Source: Nannobrachium achirus (Eukaryota; Chordata; Actinopteri; Myctophiformes; Myctophidae). Taken from it: a stretch of DNA of 64,000 nucleotides. The position numbers and the translations under genes are program-made. The stretch is taken from the NCBI GenBank assembly GCA_963921795.1, contig OY997654.1, positions 1,984,367 through 2,048,366 on the forward strand, written 5' to 3'. The first letter of the stretch is position 1. Each line of letters begins with the position of its first letter. This document shows positions 55,878-64,000 of the stretch, piece by piece. The notes beneath the pieces are model-generated. The model saw nothing but the letters and a program-made list of their open reading frames with translations, was not told where the DNA came from and did no database searches.

Positions 55878-56204
55878 TACAGTATGAGGGATTGAATGTA
55901 GGAGTCTCAGAAGTAATGTTGGAGAAAACCCAGTGACGTCATCCAGTCATCTCCAAATTTGGGCATTGTTTCAGCATGCAGATGTTACCATGGTGGCGAC
56001 ACGTGCGCAGTACAGGCGGCGGTAACAGTGATCCCTTAATGCGCCACTTTCATGGTGGCCAGCAACATTGTCAATCTGACACATTGGTTGGATTTCATAC
56101 AAAAGCAAAAGGTTGACGTTAATGGACCAAGTACGGTCGTTCACCGGTCATCACCGTGCTGTGATAGAAAAAAACAGAGTGCATCCCATTTTTTTTTGTT
56201 TGTT

Positions 56205-56460
56205 TGTTTTTGTGTCAAGGACCCCCAAATTGATGTATTTGCACCAGGGACCCTCAGAAGAGAAGGTTATTGTTACATTATAAATATAAATGACTCAAAG
56301 CTTGTAGATCTGCTATTTTTGAATAGCCATATGGATACAGTGGTTCAAATGATGCTGTATTAACCCATTTAGCAGGTGACCCCCTGGAACCCACTAAAGG
56401 ACCCCTGGGAGTCCCCGGGCTCTACTTTGAGAAGCCATATTCAACATCCACTAGCACTTT
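56205..56460. mobile_element. Decayed C/F-type element remnant
   Basis: GTCAAGGACCCCCAAATTGATG and CACCAGGGACCCTCAGAAG match the middle of C. A single hairpin arm CTTGTAGATCTGCTATTTTTGAATAG lies at 56298-56325, and TTAACCCATTTAGCAGG at 56361. No complete termini. Confidence 0.55.
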
Positions 56461-56483
56461 TACTGTGTTAATATGTTAAATAT

Positions 56484-56668
56484 TGTTGCTGTCAGGTGGA
56501 AGGCTCATAATATCCAAAACTGTTACTTGTCAGAAATCCAATTCAAAAGTGCAAATGCAAAACGTGTTGCATCACAATGCGTTTTGAGCTGTTGCTGCTA
56601 CCTTTATGTGACACTGTAGTATGACAATATGTAGATAAGATGTTTCTACCGGACAGCAATTGCAATTA
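56484..56668. mobile_element. Divergent family A relative
   Basis: Left TTGCTGTCAGGTGGAAGG..TATCCAAAACTG and right TGTAGATAAGATGTTTCTACCGGACAGCAA. Centre GCAAAACGTGTTGCATCACAATGCGTTTTGAGCT is a weak hairpin. Inverted ends TTGCTGTC and GACAGCAA replace the usual TCGTCACTGTC. Confidence 0.5.
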
Positions 56669-57499
56669 TCTACAATATTTCAATAACGTAATTCCTTAAA
56701 CAAGAAATCTTGTGAAATAAAATGTTGTCAACCAATCATCAAGGACGATGATACACAAAAGAAGAAGAAGAATAAACAGATTGTGATTTATTTTCATGTA
56801 CATGGTATCCCTAAATCAAAGACCTTACCAGCCAATAAGCCCATATTAATATTACTCATGGTGGCTTTCATGGGGGGGCGGGCTGGATCGCATCAGTGAG
56901 ACCAGCCATATAAACACAACCGTCTCTAACTGAGTTACACTATTGGTTGTCCGGTTAGCCTAAAAATGAACTAGCCAATAAGACTCCCTCCAGGCTTATG
57001 AGATGTAGTCTATCCTAATAAGTAATAACCAACCCTTTCTTGTCATTTGCAGGGTTCTACAGTAACAGTATTTCACTTGCTATTGCCCATAAAGATATTA
57101 CCGCACCTGGAAAATGAATTTTGGAGCACAGTGTCCAAGTGAAGACTATCGTACAACCTACCATAGTCTACAAATACATCCCAGGGATATCTGTCTGTGT
57201 ATCTGTATGTATGTGTGTCCTTAGTTTATGGCCAAATATGGAGTTGACTAACATCATACACGTCAATGTATTGTTGCCATAGATGACTGAAGTCATATAC
57301 TGCCCTCAACGTACTCAGATAACGGGTACTGCATTAGTCTTTTCAATCCAAAGTCAAATTCATTTTGTTCAAAGTAATTCAAACTTTTAGCAATCAGAAT
57401 AACCCGCCCCCAGCCGCATGCCTTTTCATAATCACAAGCAATACTAAAACAATTATTGTCATTGGTTTGTAAAGTTGTAATTGCGTATTGCGTCCGTAC

Positions 57500-57501
<2 letters not shown>
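56669..57501. other. No recognisable feature
   Basis: Unassigned sequence. Confidence 0.4.

Positions 57502-57589
<88 letters not shown>
57502..57589. repeat. (GA)n microsatellite
   Basis: About 44 GA units. Confidence 0.97.
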
Positions 57590-57592
<3 letters not shown>

Positions 57593-58083
57593 CAGATTAC
57601 AGATTATGGAACACTTACACACCCATACTATTTGATAAGTTTGGATGAATTTGCGCAGGCCAGTCCCATCAAATTAAAAGCTCTACACAGTCCAGCAATA
57701 CATTCTAGATTTTGACCCTAGATGTGTCTACAGACATTATATCTACAGTAGTAACAGTAATATATTAGACAAGTTGAATTGATGTAACCACAAACTAATG
57801 ACACAATGAATCAAAAGATTGCCATGTTCTGCTTTACTTACACATTGTCATGTTTGCTTGATTCCCCTGATTCCCGTAAATGTAGGGTAAGTGATTTAAA
57901 GGAGCTGTAGTCAACTTTTTCTTGATAAACGGATGCTAAAATAAAAATAATGTTTCGAAAAGCTTCATATGTGTTTCTTTTCAAAAAATGAACTTAGAAA
58001 GGAGATGCCAGCACTCACTTTAGAATGAAATCTTTCTCTTTTATTTTCAAGATGCCCCAGCAGCACAGCAGCGACAAACGAAC

Positions 58084-58110
58084 GTTTCGACCCGTGTGGG
58101 TCTTCCTCAG
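58084..58110 (-). ncRNA. Hammerhead-ribozyme-like core, left arm
   Basis: Read on the minus strand: CTGAGGA, A, GACCC-ACAC-GGGTC, GAAAC. It continues GTTC-GTT, which gives a minimal stem III with A-U and C-G pairs and U as the cleavage-site base. Stem I pairing is only about three base pairs by eye. Activity not shown. Confidence 0.5.
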
Positions 58111-58636
58111 CGTGTATCTGAGATTAACTAGTGTCAGTGTCACTTATAAAGGGGACCTGGGTGCATCACACAAAACGGTCCGAGCGACATACAACATCCG
58201 TTTAGATCACTTCTTTTTTACATTTTTACATTTTTCACATTCCAAGAAAAATAATAAAATAACAATAGTATCAAATACATTTTTGGACATTTTAGAAAAG
58301 TTACTGTTAGAGCAAGTCATAGTCTGTGCAGGTCCCAGACCCCAATATAAAAGACAGACTCAGACTTTTCTAAAGTAGTACAACAGTAGAGTATTTAAAA
58401 GTTCTAAATGCTCTACTGTTGTACTACTTTAGAAAAGTCTGAGTAACTTTTCTAAAATGTCCAAAAATGTATTTGATACTATTGTTATTTTATTATTTTT
58501 CTTGTAATGTGAAAAATGTAAAAATGTAAAAAAGAAGTGATCTAAACAGATGTTGTATGTCGCTCGGACCGTTTTGTGTGATGCACCCAGGTCCCCTTTA
58601 TAAGTAACACTGACACTAGTTAATCTCAGATACACG

Positions 58637-58663
58637 CTGAGGAAGACCCACACGGGTCGAAAC
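58637..58663 (+). ncRNA. Hammerhead-ribozyme-like core, right arm
   Basis: Same core on the plus strand. After GAAAC the sequence is GTTC-CTT rather than GTTC-GTT, which removes the last stem III pair next to the cleavage site. This copy is therefore likely inactive even if the left one is not. Confidence 0.5.
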
Positions 58664-59030
58664 GTTCCTTTGTCGCTGCTGTGCTGCTGGGGCATCTTGA
58701 AAATAAAAGAGAAAGATTTCATTCTAAAGTGAGTGCTGGCATCTCCTTTCTAAGTTCATTCGTTCCATGAGCCGTGCACCCAAGACAAGTATTTGATGGA
58801 ACAACTGTGTTTGACGAGTGCTCCTCTCTCTCTCTTCTGAAGTTTTCAAAAAATGACCACAAAAAGCGTAAAATAATGATAAAATAATCATTTTAGCCGT
58901 TGTCAGGCTAATGCAAACAAAGCCAGCCTGACAATGACTAGAATGAAAAAGTTGTCTATAGCTCCTTTAATTTCATTCAATAATAACAAAATGGGTCTAT
59001 GTTTCCTCCAATCAGGATGGAGTGGGGCCG

Positions 59031-59105
59031 TCCTCCAATCATGGTCGAGTGGGGGTGGGGCTTATGCACACCAAGGCCCGCCCCCACTTGATCATGATTG
59101 GAGGA
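59031..59105. repeat. Foldback with CCAAT and GC-rich arms
   Basis: TCCTCCAATCATGGTCGAGTGGGGG pairs with CCCCCACTTGATCATGATTGGAGGA. Arms of about 33 bp, loop about 10 bp (TATGCACACC). CCAAT and GGGCGG-like motifs are present in both arms. Confidence 0.8.
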
Positions 59106-59275
59106 AGACTCCTGCCAGTCACCTCCATGAAAACTGCAAATGAAACTTAAATAAAACCACGTACCCTAACTTTAAATCTATTCTTAAGTTGCAATTACAT
59201 TTTTCATTTATGCCTAGCTAATCTTTTAGTTGTTATTATGTCCCACACCATCCCTCCCCTGGTCACCCCACCCCA

Positions 59276-59430
<155 letters not shown>

Positions 59431-59900
59431 CTACATTACTAATTGATACTAGATCTTATTACGTATTGATCAAAAACAGGCCGTGCCACGTCCGAGAACA
59501 TGGTCTAATTAGATGATGTATATTTCATATTGCTCTCTTGCAATACAATACAACCCACCGGTGTATTAGAATATCCATTATTCATAGAGAATGCCAATAT
59601 ATTTGACATATTTATTTTTCAGTCCGGTGTGGCGGGCCAAGCTGTTTCTAGAAGATGCATGTGTCTGACGCTAATTTTTGGATGCATTGTGCGAGTGGAG
59701 CAAAGTGGCTCTCTTGTCTACATTATTAAAGGCCTCAGATGTGTTTTGCTTGTTTTCAGCCCATGGAAATATATTATCATGAAGGGTGAGGAGAGGAGAA
59801 GAGGCAGTGCCATGTATTAAAAGCTCCAATGCAAAGAACAGGACGAGAAATGCTCGACGCTACAAATATCATGTGCTCTTCAAAGGGGAAGAGAGTGTGC
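59431..59900. other. No recognisable feature
   Basis: Unassigned sequence. A 97-codon frame (59530-59820) has no recognised domain. Confidence 0.4.
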
Positions 59901-59908
59901 CTGTGTGT

Positions 59909-60430
59909 TAGGGCATTCACGAACAGTGATTTTTAGTGTTCTAATTATTCAACCTCAAAGTATTCGAATAGTCGAATATTCGACAGGACTGGCCAAACTG
60001 TCAAATATTAAGTAAGCAAGAGGCGAACATTGTGAAAATAGCCGATCTACATGCTCACAACGCCTCGCGTTGCGAGGCGTTGTGAGCATGTAGATCTGAT
60101 ATTTTCACAATATTTGTCTGCGGAAACCGAGTCACATTAAATGTAATACATACAATTCCATGTGCTTGTCAGGGTGGGGGTCCCCAGTTCAAATATGTTT
60201 ATTTTGGGTGTCACGGCCTAAAAAGGTTTGAGAACCCCTGGTATAGAGCATTAACAAATTCATCCACCAGGGGCATTGACAACTCATCCTTACGACTTCC
60301 TATAGCCAAGCTTTATAAACTATATATTTTTAAAGAGAAAACAATAAAATAAAATAAAAAGCGAATATTCAACTTCGGTGAACAACGTCGAATAGTGACT
60401 TTGATATTCGAAGATTTGGTGAATGCCCTA
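59909..60430. mobile_element. hAT MITE family I, copy 2, chimeric with family B
   Basis: Ends TAGGGCATTCACGAACAG and TTTGGTGAATGCCCTA. Target duplication CTGTGTGT is perfect (59901-59908 and 60431-60438). After the hairpin (about 60030-60112, tip CCTCGCGTTGCGAGG) the sequence becomes family B right-half text, through CAGGGTGGGGGTCCCCAG to GAGAACCCCTG (about 60165-60240). Family I text then resumes. I1 lacks this segment. Confidence 0.88.
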
Positions 60431-60482
60431 CTGTGTGTGTGTGTGTGTGTGCGTGCGTGCGATGTGCGTGTGTGCGTGCGTT
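60431..60482. repeat. (TG)n/TGCG microsatellite
   Basis: TG units with CGTGCG interruptions. I2 inserted at its left edge. Confidence 0.9.
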
Positions 60483-60886
60483 TGTGTTCTGGGTAAGAGG
60501 TTATGTAAATGTATGTATAAAATACATAAAACAATCATTTTCATGGTATGGCTAGTAAACACACATAACCACAGGGATGACATTCACCTCCAGTAGAGGT
60601 CAACTGTAACACATATCTTTCGGTTTTGACATCTTAAACGCATACTGTATGACGCCAATGGTTTATACACTGTGAGAATGGGCTGCATCAGCAAATATGG
60701 TATCTCTCATTTTATTACAACTTGTTTAGCAGGAAATGACAAGGCACCCCATCCCTCATACGGTGTTTGTTCAATATACACAATGTGTGAAGTCTTGTCA
60801 GATTTAGGTGAACATAATGTCTGCTATTTATGAATGACTGCAGAGTTGTGATAAGTGCTGCCAGCTCTGATTTAGCCCCTGTCATT
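60483..60886. other. No recognisable feature
   Basis: Unassigned sequence. Confidence 0.4.
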
Positions 60887-61208
60887 CAGTAATTAAGTAC
60901 ATTTACTTAAGTACTACTGTACTTGAGTATTTCCAATTTCCGATACTTTTACTTCTACTCCATCACATCTCAGAGGCAAAGAATGTACTTTAACGCCACT
61001 ACTATTATTTGGAAACTTTAGTTACTAGTTACTTATTTTATTTTGATATACATGCTATTTTCAAACTATTCTTATACATTTGAAAACTTGAAATGGGACA
61101 TTCTGCACAATGAGTGCTTTCTACTTTTGGTACTTTAAGTGCATTTTGATGACAACACTTTTGTACTTTTACTCAAGTACATTTTGAATTCCAGACTTTT
61201 ACTTGTAA

Positions 61209-61400
61209 GGGTGCACACACACCAAAGTACCTATGAGAGTGGAATCCGCATTCCGCCAATGCATTTCAATGAGAATGGAGCGGTTTGCCAGTAGAGGATT
61301 TCTGCAAAAAAGAAAAAAAAAGCAAAAAAAGAAATCTCATTGAAATGCATTGGCGCAATGCGGATTCCACTCTCATAGGTATTTTGGTGTGTGTGCACCC
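61209..61400. mobile_element. PIF/Harbinger-like foldback MITE family Q, nested in P2
   Basis: Ends GGGTGCACACACACC and GGTGTGTGTGCACCC with TAA on both sides (61206-61208 and 61401-61403). The 3-bp TAA duplication with G-rich ends is typical of PIF/Harbinger. Arms of about 70 bp pair (ATGAGAGTGGAATCCGCATT with AATGCGGATTCCACTCTCAT) around an A-rich centre. Confidence 0.85.
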
Positions 61401-61405
61401 TAAAA

Positions 61406-61797
61406 CAGTGTTTCTCAGCCACTGTGCCTGGGGACCTTTGGTGTGCCCCTGAGAAGGGTAAAGTGTGCCCCTTGAAACTGGTTGAAAGCCAGTATTGTAT
61501 TTATCATTTTAAAAATGATTTAAACTAGTGAAAACAGCCGATCTACAAGCACACAACGCCTCGCGGCGCGAGACGTTGTGTGCTTGTAGATCTGCTGTTT
61601 TCACTACTGTTGTGCGACAGCCTTGTATGATGAAGCCGGGCTTTACTTTGCGAAGAAACATACAAAATTGAAACTTGGAGATACAAGGTTTCTTCCCGAC
61701 ATTGACGATATTTACACCCCTGTATTATGTTGGTGTGCCCATGGATTCTTTGGACATGAAAAGTGAGCCCATGCAGAAAAAAGGTTGAGAAACAATG
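61406..61797. mobile_element. hAT MITE family L, nested at the Q/P2 junction, with A-type core
   Basis: Ends CAGTGTTTCTCAGCC and GGTTGAGAAACAATG. Flanks CCCTAAAA (61398-61405) and CCCTAACA (61798-61805) match at 7 of 8. The interior from about 61500 to 61709 is family A text with hairpin at about 61530-61605, tip CCTCGCGGCGCGAGA, and right end CCCGACATTGACGA; the left A terminus is missing. Confidence 0.82.
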
Positions 61798-61877
61798 CCC
61801 TAACAGAGTATTACTACATTGAAGTATTGATACTTTTACATGGAGTACTCCAAAACATTGGAGTACTTCCACCACTG

Positions 61878-62662
61878 AGGACAGAGACGGGCAGACAACA
61901 GACAGGGCTATAAAGAGACAGAGAGAAGTGGAGACAAAAACAGCGAGATAAAATCAGAGACCTGCAGATGCGCACTAGACCAGAAGGAGACTACTAAATC
62001 ACATAAGCCAGATAGAGACAACATTTGCAAAAACATTGTATACATTGGATATTTGCTCTTCAGTACTAGTAGGGCGTTCTTATTTTTGGACATGGCTTGG
62101 AAATAGCGCTACTGATCTCGAACATGTCCATTTGGCCTTGTCACCTGAAGGGGATTTCATTGATCTGCCAAAGTCCTTCTCTATAATCGCTCCGTGGAAG
62201 TCTGAGAGATGGCTTCAGGTCGAGTCAGGAAGGTACCAAATGTTAAAAGTTAAAGAACTCATGCTCTACAAAAACAACAACAGGAAAGTGTAGCTACAGT
62301 AGCAATATTGTTTTCTAATAATCACTACATTTGTTTTTCTTCTTTCTTATATCACACATCGAATTATATATTGTGATACAGCCGTGAACGCGCCAGATCT
62401 TGTTAATCCATATCATTTAATCTCTGTGAGTTCCTCTGTATGCACTGTATGAGGGAGGTATCAGCAAGTGCCATACATGTTTTGTGTTACTAGATTGCCA
62501 CCTAGTGAATGCATCTGAAAAGTCACCTTTCCAATGGCCATAGGAGATGTGGCTGCTGTTGCTTTAGCTTTGTAAGCTGCCTGTTATAAGAGACCCTTTT
62601 GAGAACGGTACATTTTGGCTTCTGCCAAGCTGTAGCATAAAGACACTTTATACAGTGTGCAT

Positions 62663-62664
<2 letters not shown>
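61878..62664. other. No recognisable feature
   Basis: Unassigned. An 86-codon frame (62036-62293) has no recognised domain. Confidence 0.4.

Positions 62665-62738
<74 letters not shown>
62665..62738. repeat. (TG)n microsatellite
   Basis: About 37 TG units followed by TA. Confidence 0.97.
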
Positions 62739-62742
<4 letters not shown>

Positions 62743-62768
62743 ATATATATACTGTACAGTATGTATAT

Positions 62769-62950
62769 CAGTGGTTCTCAAAGTGGGGTCCGAGACGGGT
62801 GCCTGTTGGCCAACTGGTCCAGGCCCATACCACACAGGCATTGATGCCTGGCGGCATCGCCGGTTCTATTCCTGATCCGGCTGACCTTCGCCGCATGTCA
62901 CTCCCCATCTCTCCCCCCATTTCCTATCAGTCTACTGTCCTATCTAATAG
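62769..62950 (+). repeat. hAT-like end followed by a tRNA-SINE 3' portion
   Basis: CAGTGGTTCTCAAAGTGGGG (62769) is a hAT-type left end with no partner found. From about 62845, GCCGGTTCTATTCCTGATCC is B-box-like, followed by GCCGCATGTCACTCCCC and TCCTATCAGTCTACTGTCC, a pattern seen in the 3' part of several fish tRNA SINEs (general knowledge). The A box was not identified. Confidence 0.5.
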
Positions 62951-62964
62951 ATGCTATAAATATA

Positions 62965-63220
62965 TCGTCGTTGTCGTCTGGAAACCTCGTATCTCCAAGT
63001 TTCAGATTTGATTTTTTTTTTTTGCAAAGCAAAGCCCTGCTTCATCATAAAAGGCTGTCGCACAAAAGTAGTGAAAACAGCCAATCTACAAGCACACAAT
63101 GCCTCGCACCGCGAGGCGTTGTGTGCGGCGTTGTGTGCGGCGTTGTGTGCTTGTAGATCTGTTTAAATCATTTTTAAAATGATAAATACAAAATGAACGG
63201 TTTTCACCTGACAACGACGA
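62965..63220. mobile_element. MITE family A, copy 6
   Basis: TCGTCGTTGTCGTCTGG and CACCTGACAACGACGA ends flanked by TA. The hairpin (from about 63072) has a GCGTTGTGTGCG block repeated three times in the right arm, and the outer right arm (CTGTTTTCACTAG) is deleted. Confidence 0.85.
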
Positions 63221-63857
63221 TATGCTTAATTTTAATATTAGAATTAAGCGTGCTTCATTGCGTTAGTTGCGTTGTGCCTGTTTGATTGAGACTAATCAGA
63301 ACTATTGAGATGGGTCAGAGAGAAAAGACAAATCAAGAAATAACATGCCATATTATCAAGAATGTCAAAAGGCTGCAAAAGTACGTGCCTCTCTTTCCAC
63401 CCCCCTCCCTCCCTCACTCACTCACTCCTTCTTTCCCTCTCCACTCTCTCTCTCCCCTTTCAGCTCCAGATATCCTCACACCCTCCATCTCTCATTGCCA
63501 GGCTCCCATGACCCATTCTTCACAAGCAAAGGGAAAGTACACTTTCCATTAGTCCAATTCATAGCCACGTGAAGATGTACCTAATGTAAAAAAGCAGCAG
63601 TGTCTGTTGTTAAGCCTTCAGAGAAATTGAAATTACTTCGCGTGGCTTTTATCGGGGATACGGACCGTGGTGCCGCAGATTCCTGGTATGTGACAGGGAC
63701 TAATAATAACATAGTTGTCAACGCACAGAAAGGAGCGCTCCGGACTGGAGGCTGAAGATGTAAAAATGTACAGGACGCTTACAGCAGTCGGATACAAAAA
63801 TAGGTAGACGTCATACAAATAAAACCATGAATCTTTTACCCTCTACTGACCCAGTTG
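63221..63857. other. No recognisable feature
   Basis: Unassigned; pyrimidine-rich CCCTCCCTCACTCACTC stretch at 63400-63460. Confidence 0.4.
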
Positions 63858-64000
63858 CAGTGGCGTCAGTTCAGAAAAAGCTATGGCAACATGACTGGTG
63901 TCTACCAGTCATGTTGCCATACCTTAGCAACAGGCATGATACATTTATTTTAAGAAGTACATTTTATTTTTTTCCCCCCGTTCTACGGTTTCTTGGGCTG
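63858..64000 (-). mobile_element. hAT MITE family E, copy 8, minus, cut by window end
   Basis: Starts CAGTGGCGTCAGTTCAG, then an end hairpin (63879-63928) with minimal tip TGTCTACC, then TTTCTACGGTTTCTTGGG-like text at the window edge. The other terminus lies outside. Confidence 0.88.

Larger units (their letters stand above)
57992..58842. mobile_element. Inverted dimer of a Penelope-like terminal unit (element S), nested in R2
   Basis: Two arms of about 330-370 bp face each other around 58380-58410 and fold back almost perfectly. The left arm has about 54 bp (about 58308-58360) missing from the right arm. A 14-bp direct repeat TTTTCAAAAAATGA flanks the insertion (57978-57991 and 58843-58856). 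Each arm contains CTGAGGA, a GACCC-ACAC-GGGTC stem and GAAAC (plus strand 58637-58663; minus strand 58110-58084). This is the hammerhead-ribozyme core arrangement CUGANGA-stem II-GAAA known from the terminal repeats of Penelope-like retroelements (family knowledge). Arms in inverted orientation and severe truncation are usual for that class. The 94-114 codon frames in the arms are mirror translations of the same sequence and not judged real. No reverse transcriptase or GIY-YIG domain is present. Confidence 0.65.
57896..58970. mobile_element. TTAA-target MITE family R, copy 2, interrupted by S
   Basis: TTAA edges; inverted ends AAGGAGCTGTAGTCAACTT and AAGTTGTCTATAGCTCCTT. S is inserted near its centre. 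Outside S the text follows R1 (in reverse for the middle): TTCAAAAAATGACCACAAAAAGCG and AGCCAGCCTGACAATG. Confidence 0.82.
60887..61877. mobile_element. hAT-like MITE family P, copy 2, with Q and L inside
   Basis: Starts CAGTAATTAAGTACATTTAC and ends GGAGTACTTCCACCACTG. Body as P1, with TTGAGTATTTCCAATTTCC and TACATTTTGAATTCCAGAC. Interrupted at ACTTGTAA by Q, and then by L at the edge of Q. After both insertions it resumes CAGAGTATTACTACATTG. Confidence 0.8.

Noticed and set aside
58025..58722. Two similar 'proteins' on opposite strands (117 and 97 codons)
   Set aside because: They are the same sequence read from the two arms of foldback S, and the frame covers the hammerhead-like core.
62036..62293. 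86-codon plus-strand frame
   Set aside because: No recognisable motif; not supported by any flanking exon signal.

Overview
The window looks like non-coding, repeat-saturated DNA from a teleost fish. No intact host gene or RNA gene could be recognised on either strand. The fish assignment is an inference. It rests on a 3' end with GATG tail typical of the Rex3/RTE LINE group, tRNA-derived SINEs with fish-type tails, many long CA/TG, TA, GA and GACA microsatellites, and a dense population of short non-autonomous hAT, TTAA-target (piggyBac- or Kolobok-like), TA-target and Harbinger-like DNA transposons. Nearly every translated frame over 60 codons falls in a microsatellite, in a palindrome, or in unremarkable AT-rich DNA.

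Layout. 1-2.2 kb: degenerate AACCCAA repeat, a TA-target MITE (family A) and a hAT MITE (family F). 2.5-5 kb: CA tracts, families J and B, and a broken Myb/SANT-like domain. 5.7-6.8 kb: a Rex3-like LINE end split by hAT MITE K. 7-8.7 kb: C, then A interrupted by B. 8.7-11.3 kb: little recognisable. 11.3-15 kb: compound TG/TGCG tract, F with G inside it, B, K flanked by 66-bp direct repeats, and I. 16-20.7 kb: E, D with a hAT inside, P with R inside, a SINE in M, and H. 21.3-25.7 kb: C copies (one carrying telomeric repeats), G and N. 27.6-30.6 kb: three E copies, two of them interrupted. 32-38.2 kb: E, C, a piggyBac-like element inside D, a hAT transposase fragment, A, and a Tc1/mariner-like fragment split by a 321-bp insertion. 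40.6-46.8 kb: duplicated segment T, a SINE, H, O and E. 47-53 kb: E, C, K and B. 53.6-54.4 kb: internally repeated element V. 57.9-64 kb: a Penelope-like inverted dimer inside R, I, a four-layer nest (P, Q, L, A) and a last E copy cut by the window edge.

The most striking signal is one palindromic hairpin module of about 60-80 bp. Its arm core reads roughly ATAGCAGATCTACAAGCTCA and its tip is GC-rich. It occurs about 40 times, at the centre of elements whose terminal inverted repeats and target-site duplications are otherwise unrelated (families A, B, C/F, H, I, J, L, N, O and K through its internal A). Either it moves by itself or it is swapped between MITEs by template switching. One copy has lost its tip and right arm and carries seven GGGTTA telomeric units instead. 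Other notable points are hAT-type elements bounded by direct repeats of 15-66 bp rather than 8 bp, and a foldback with a hammerhead-ribozyme-like core in each arm. Clear target-site duplications in many nests allow relative dating of insertions. Family letters are labels made for this annotation, not database names.
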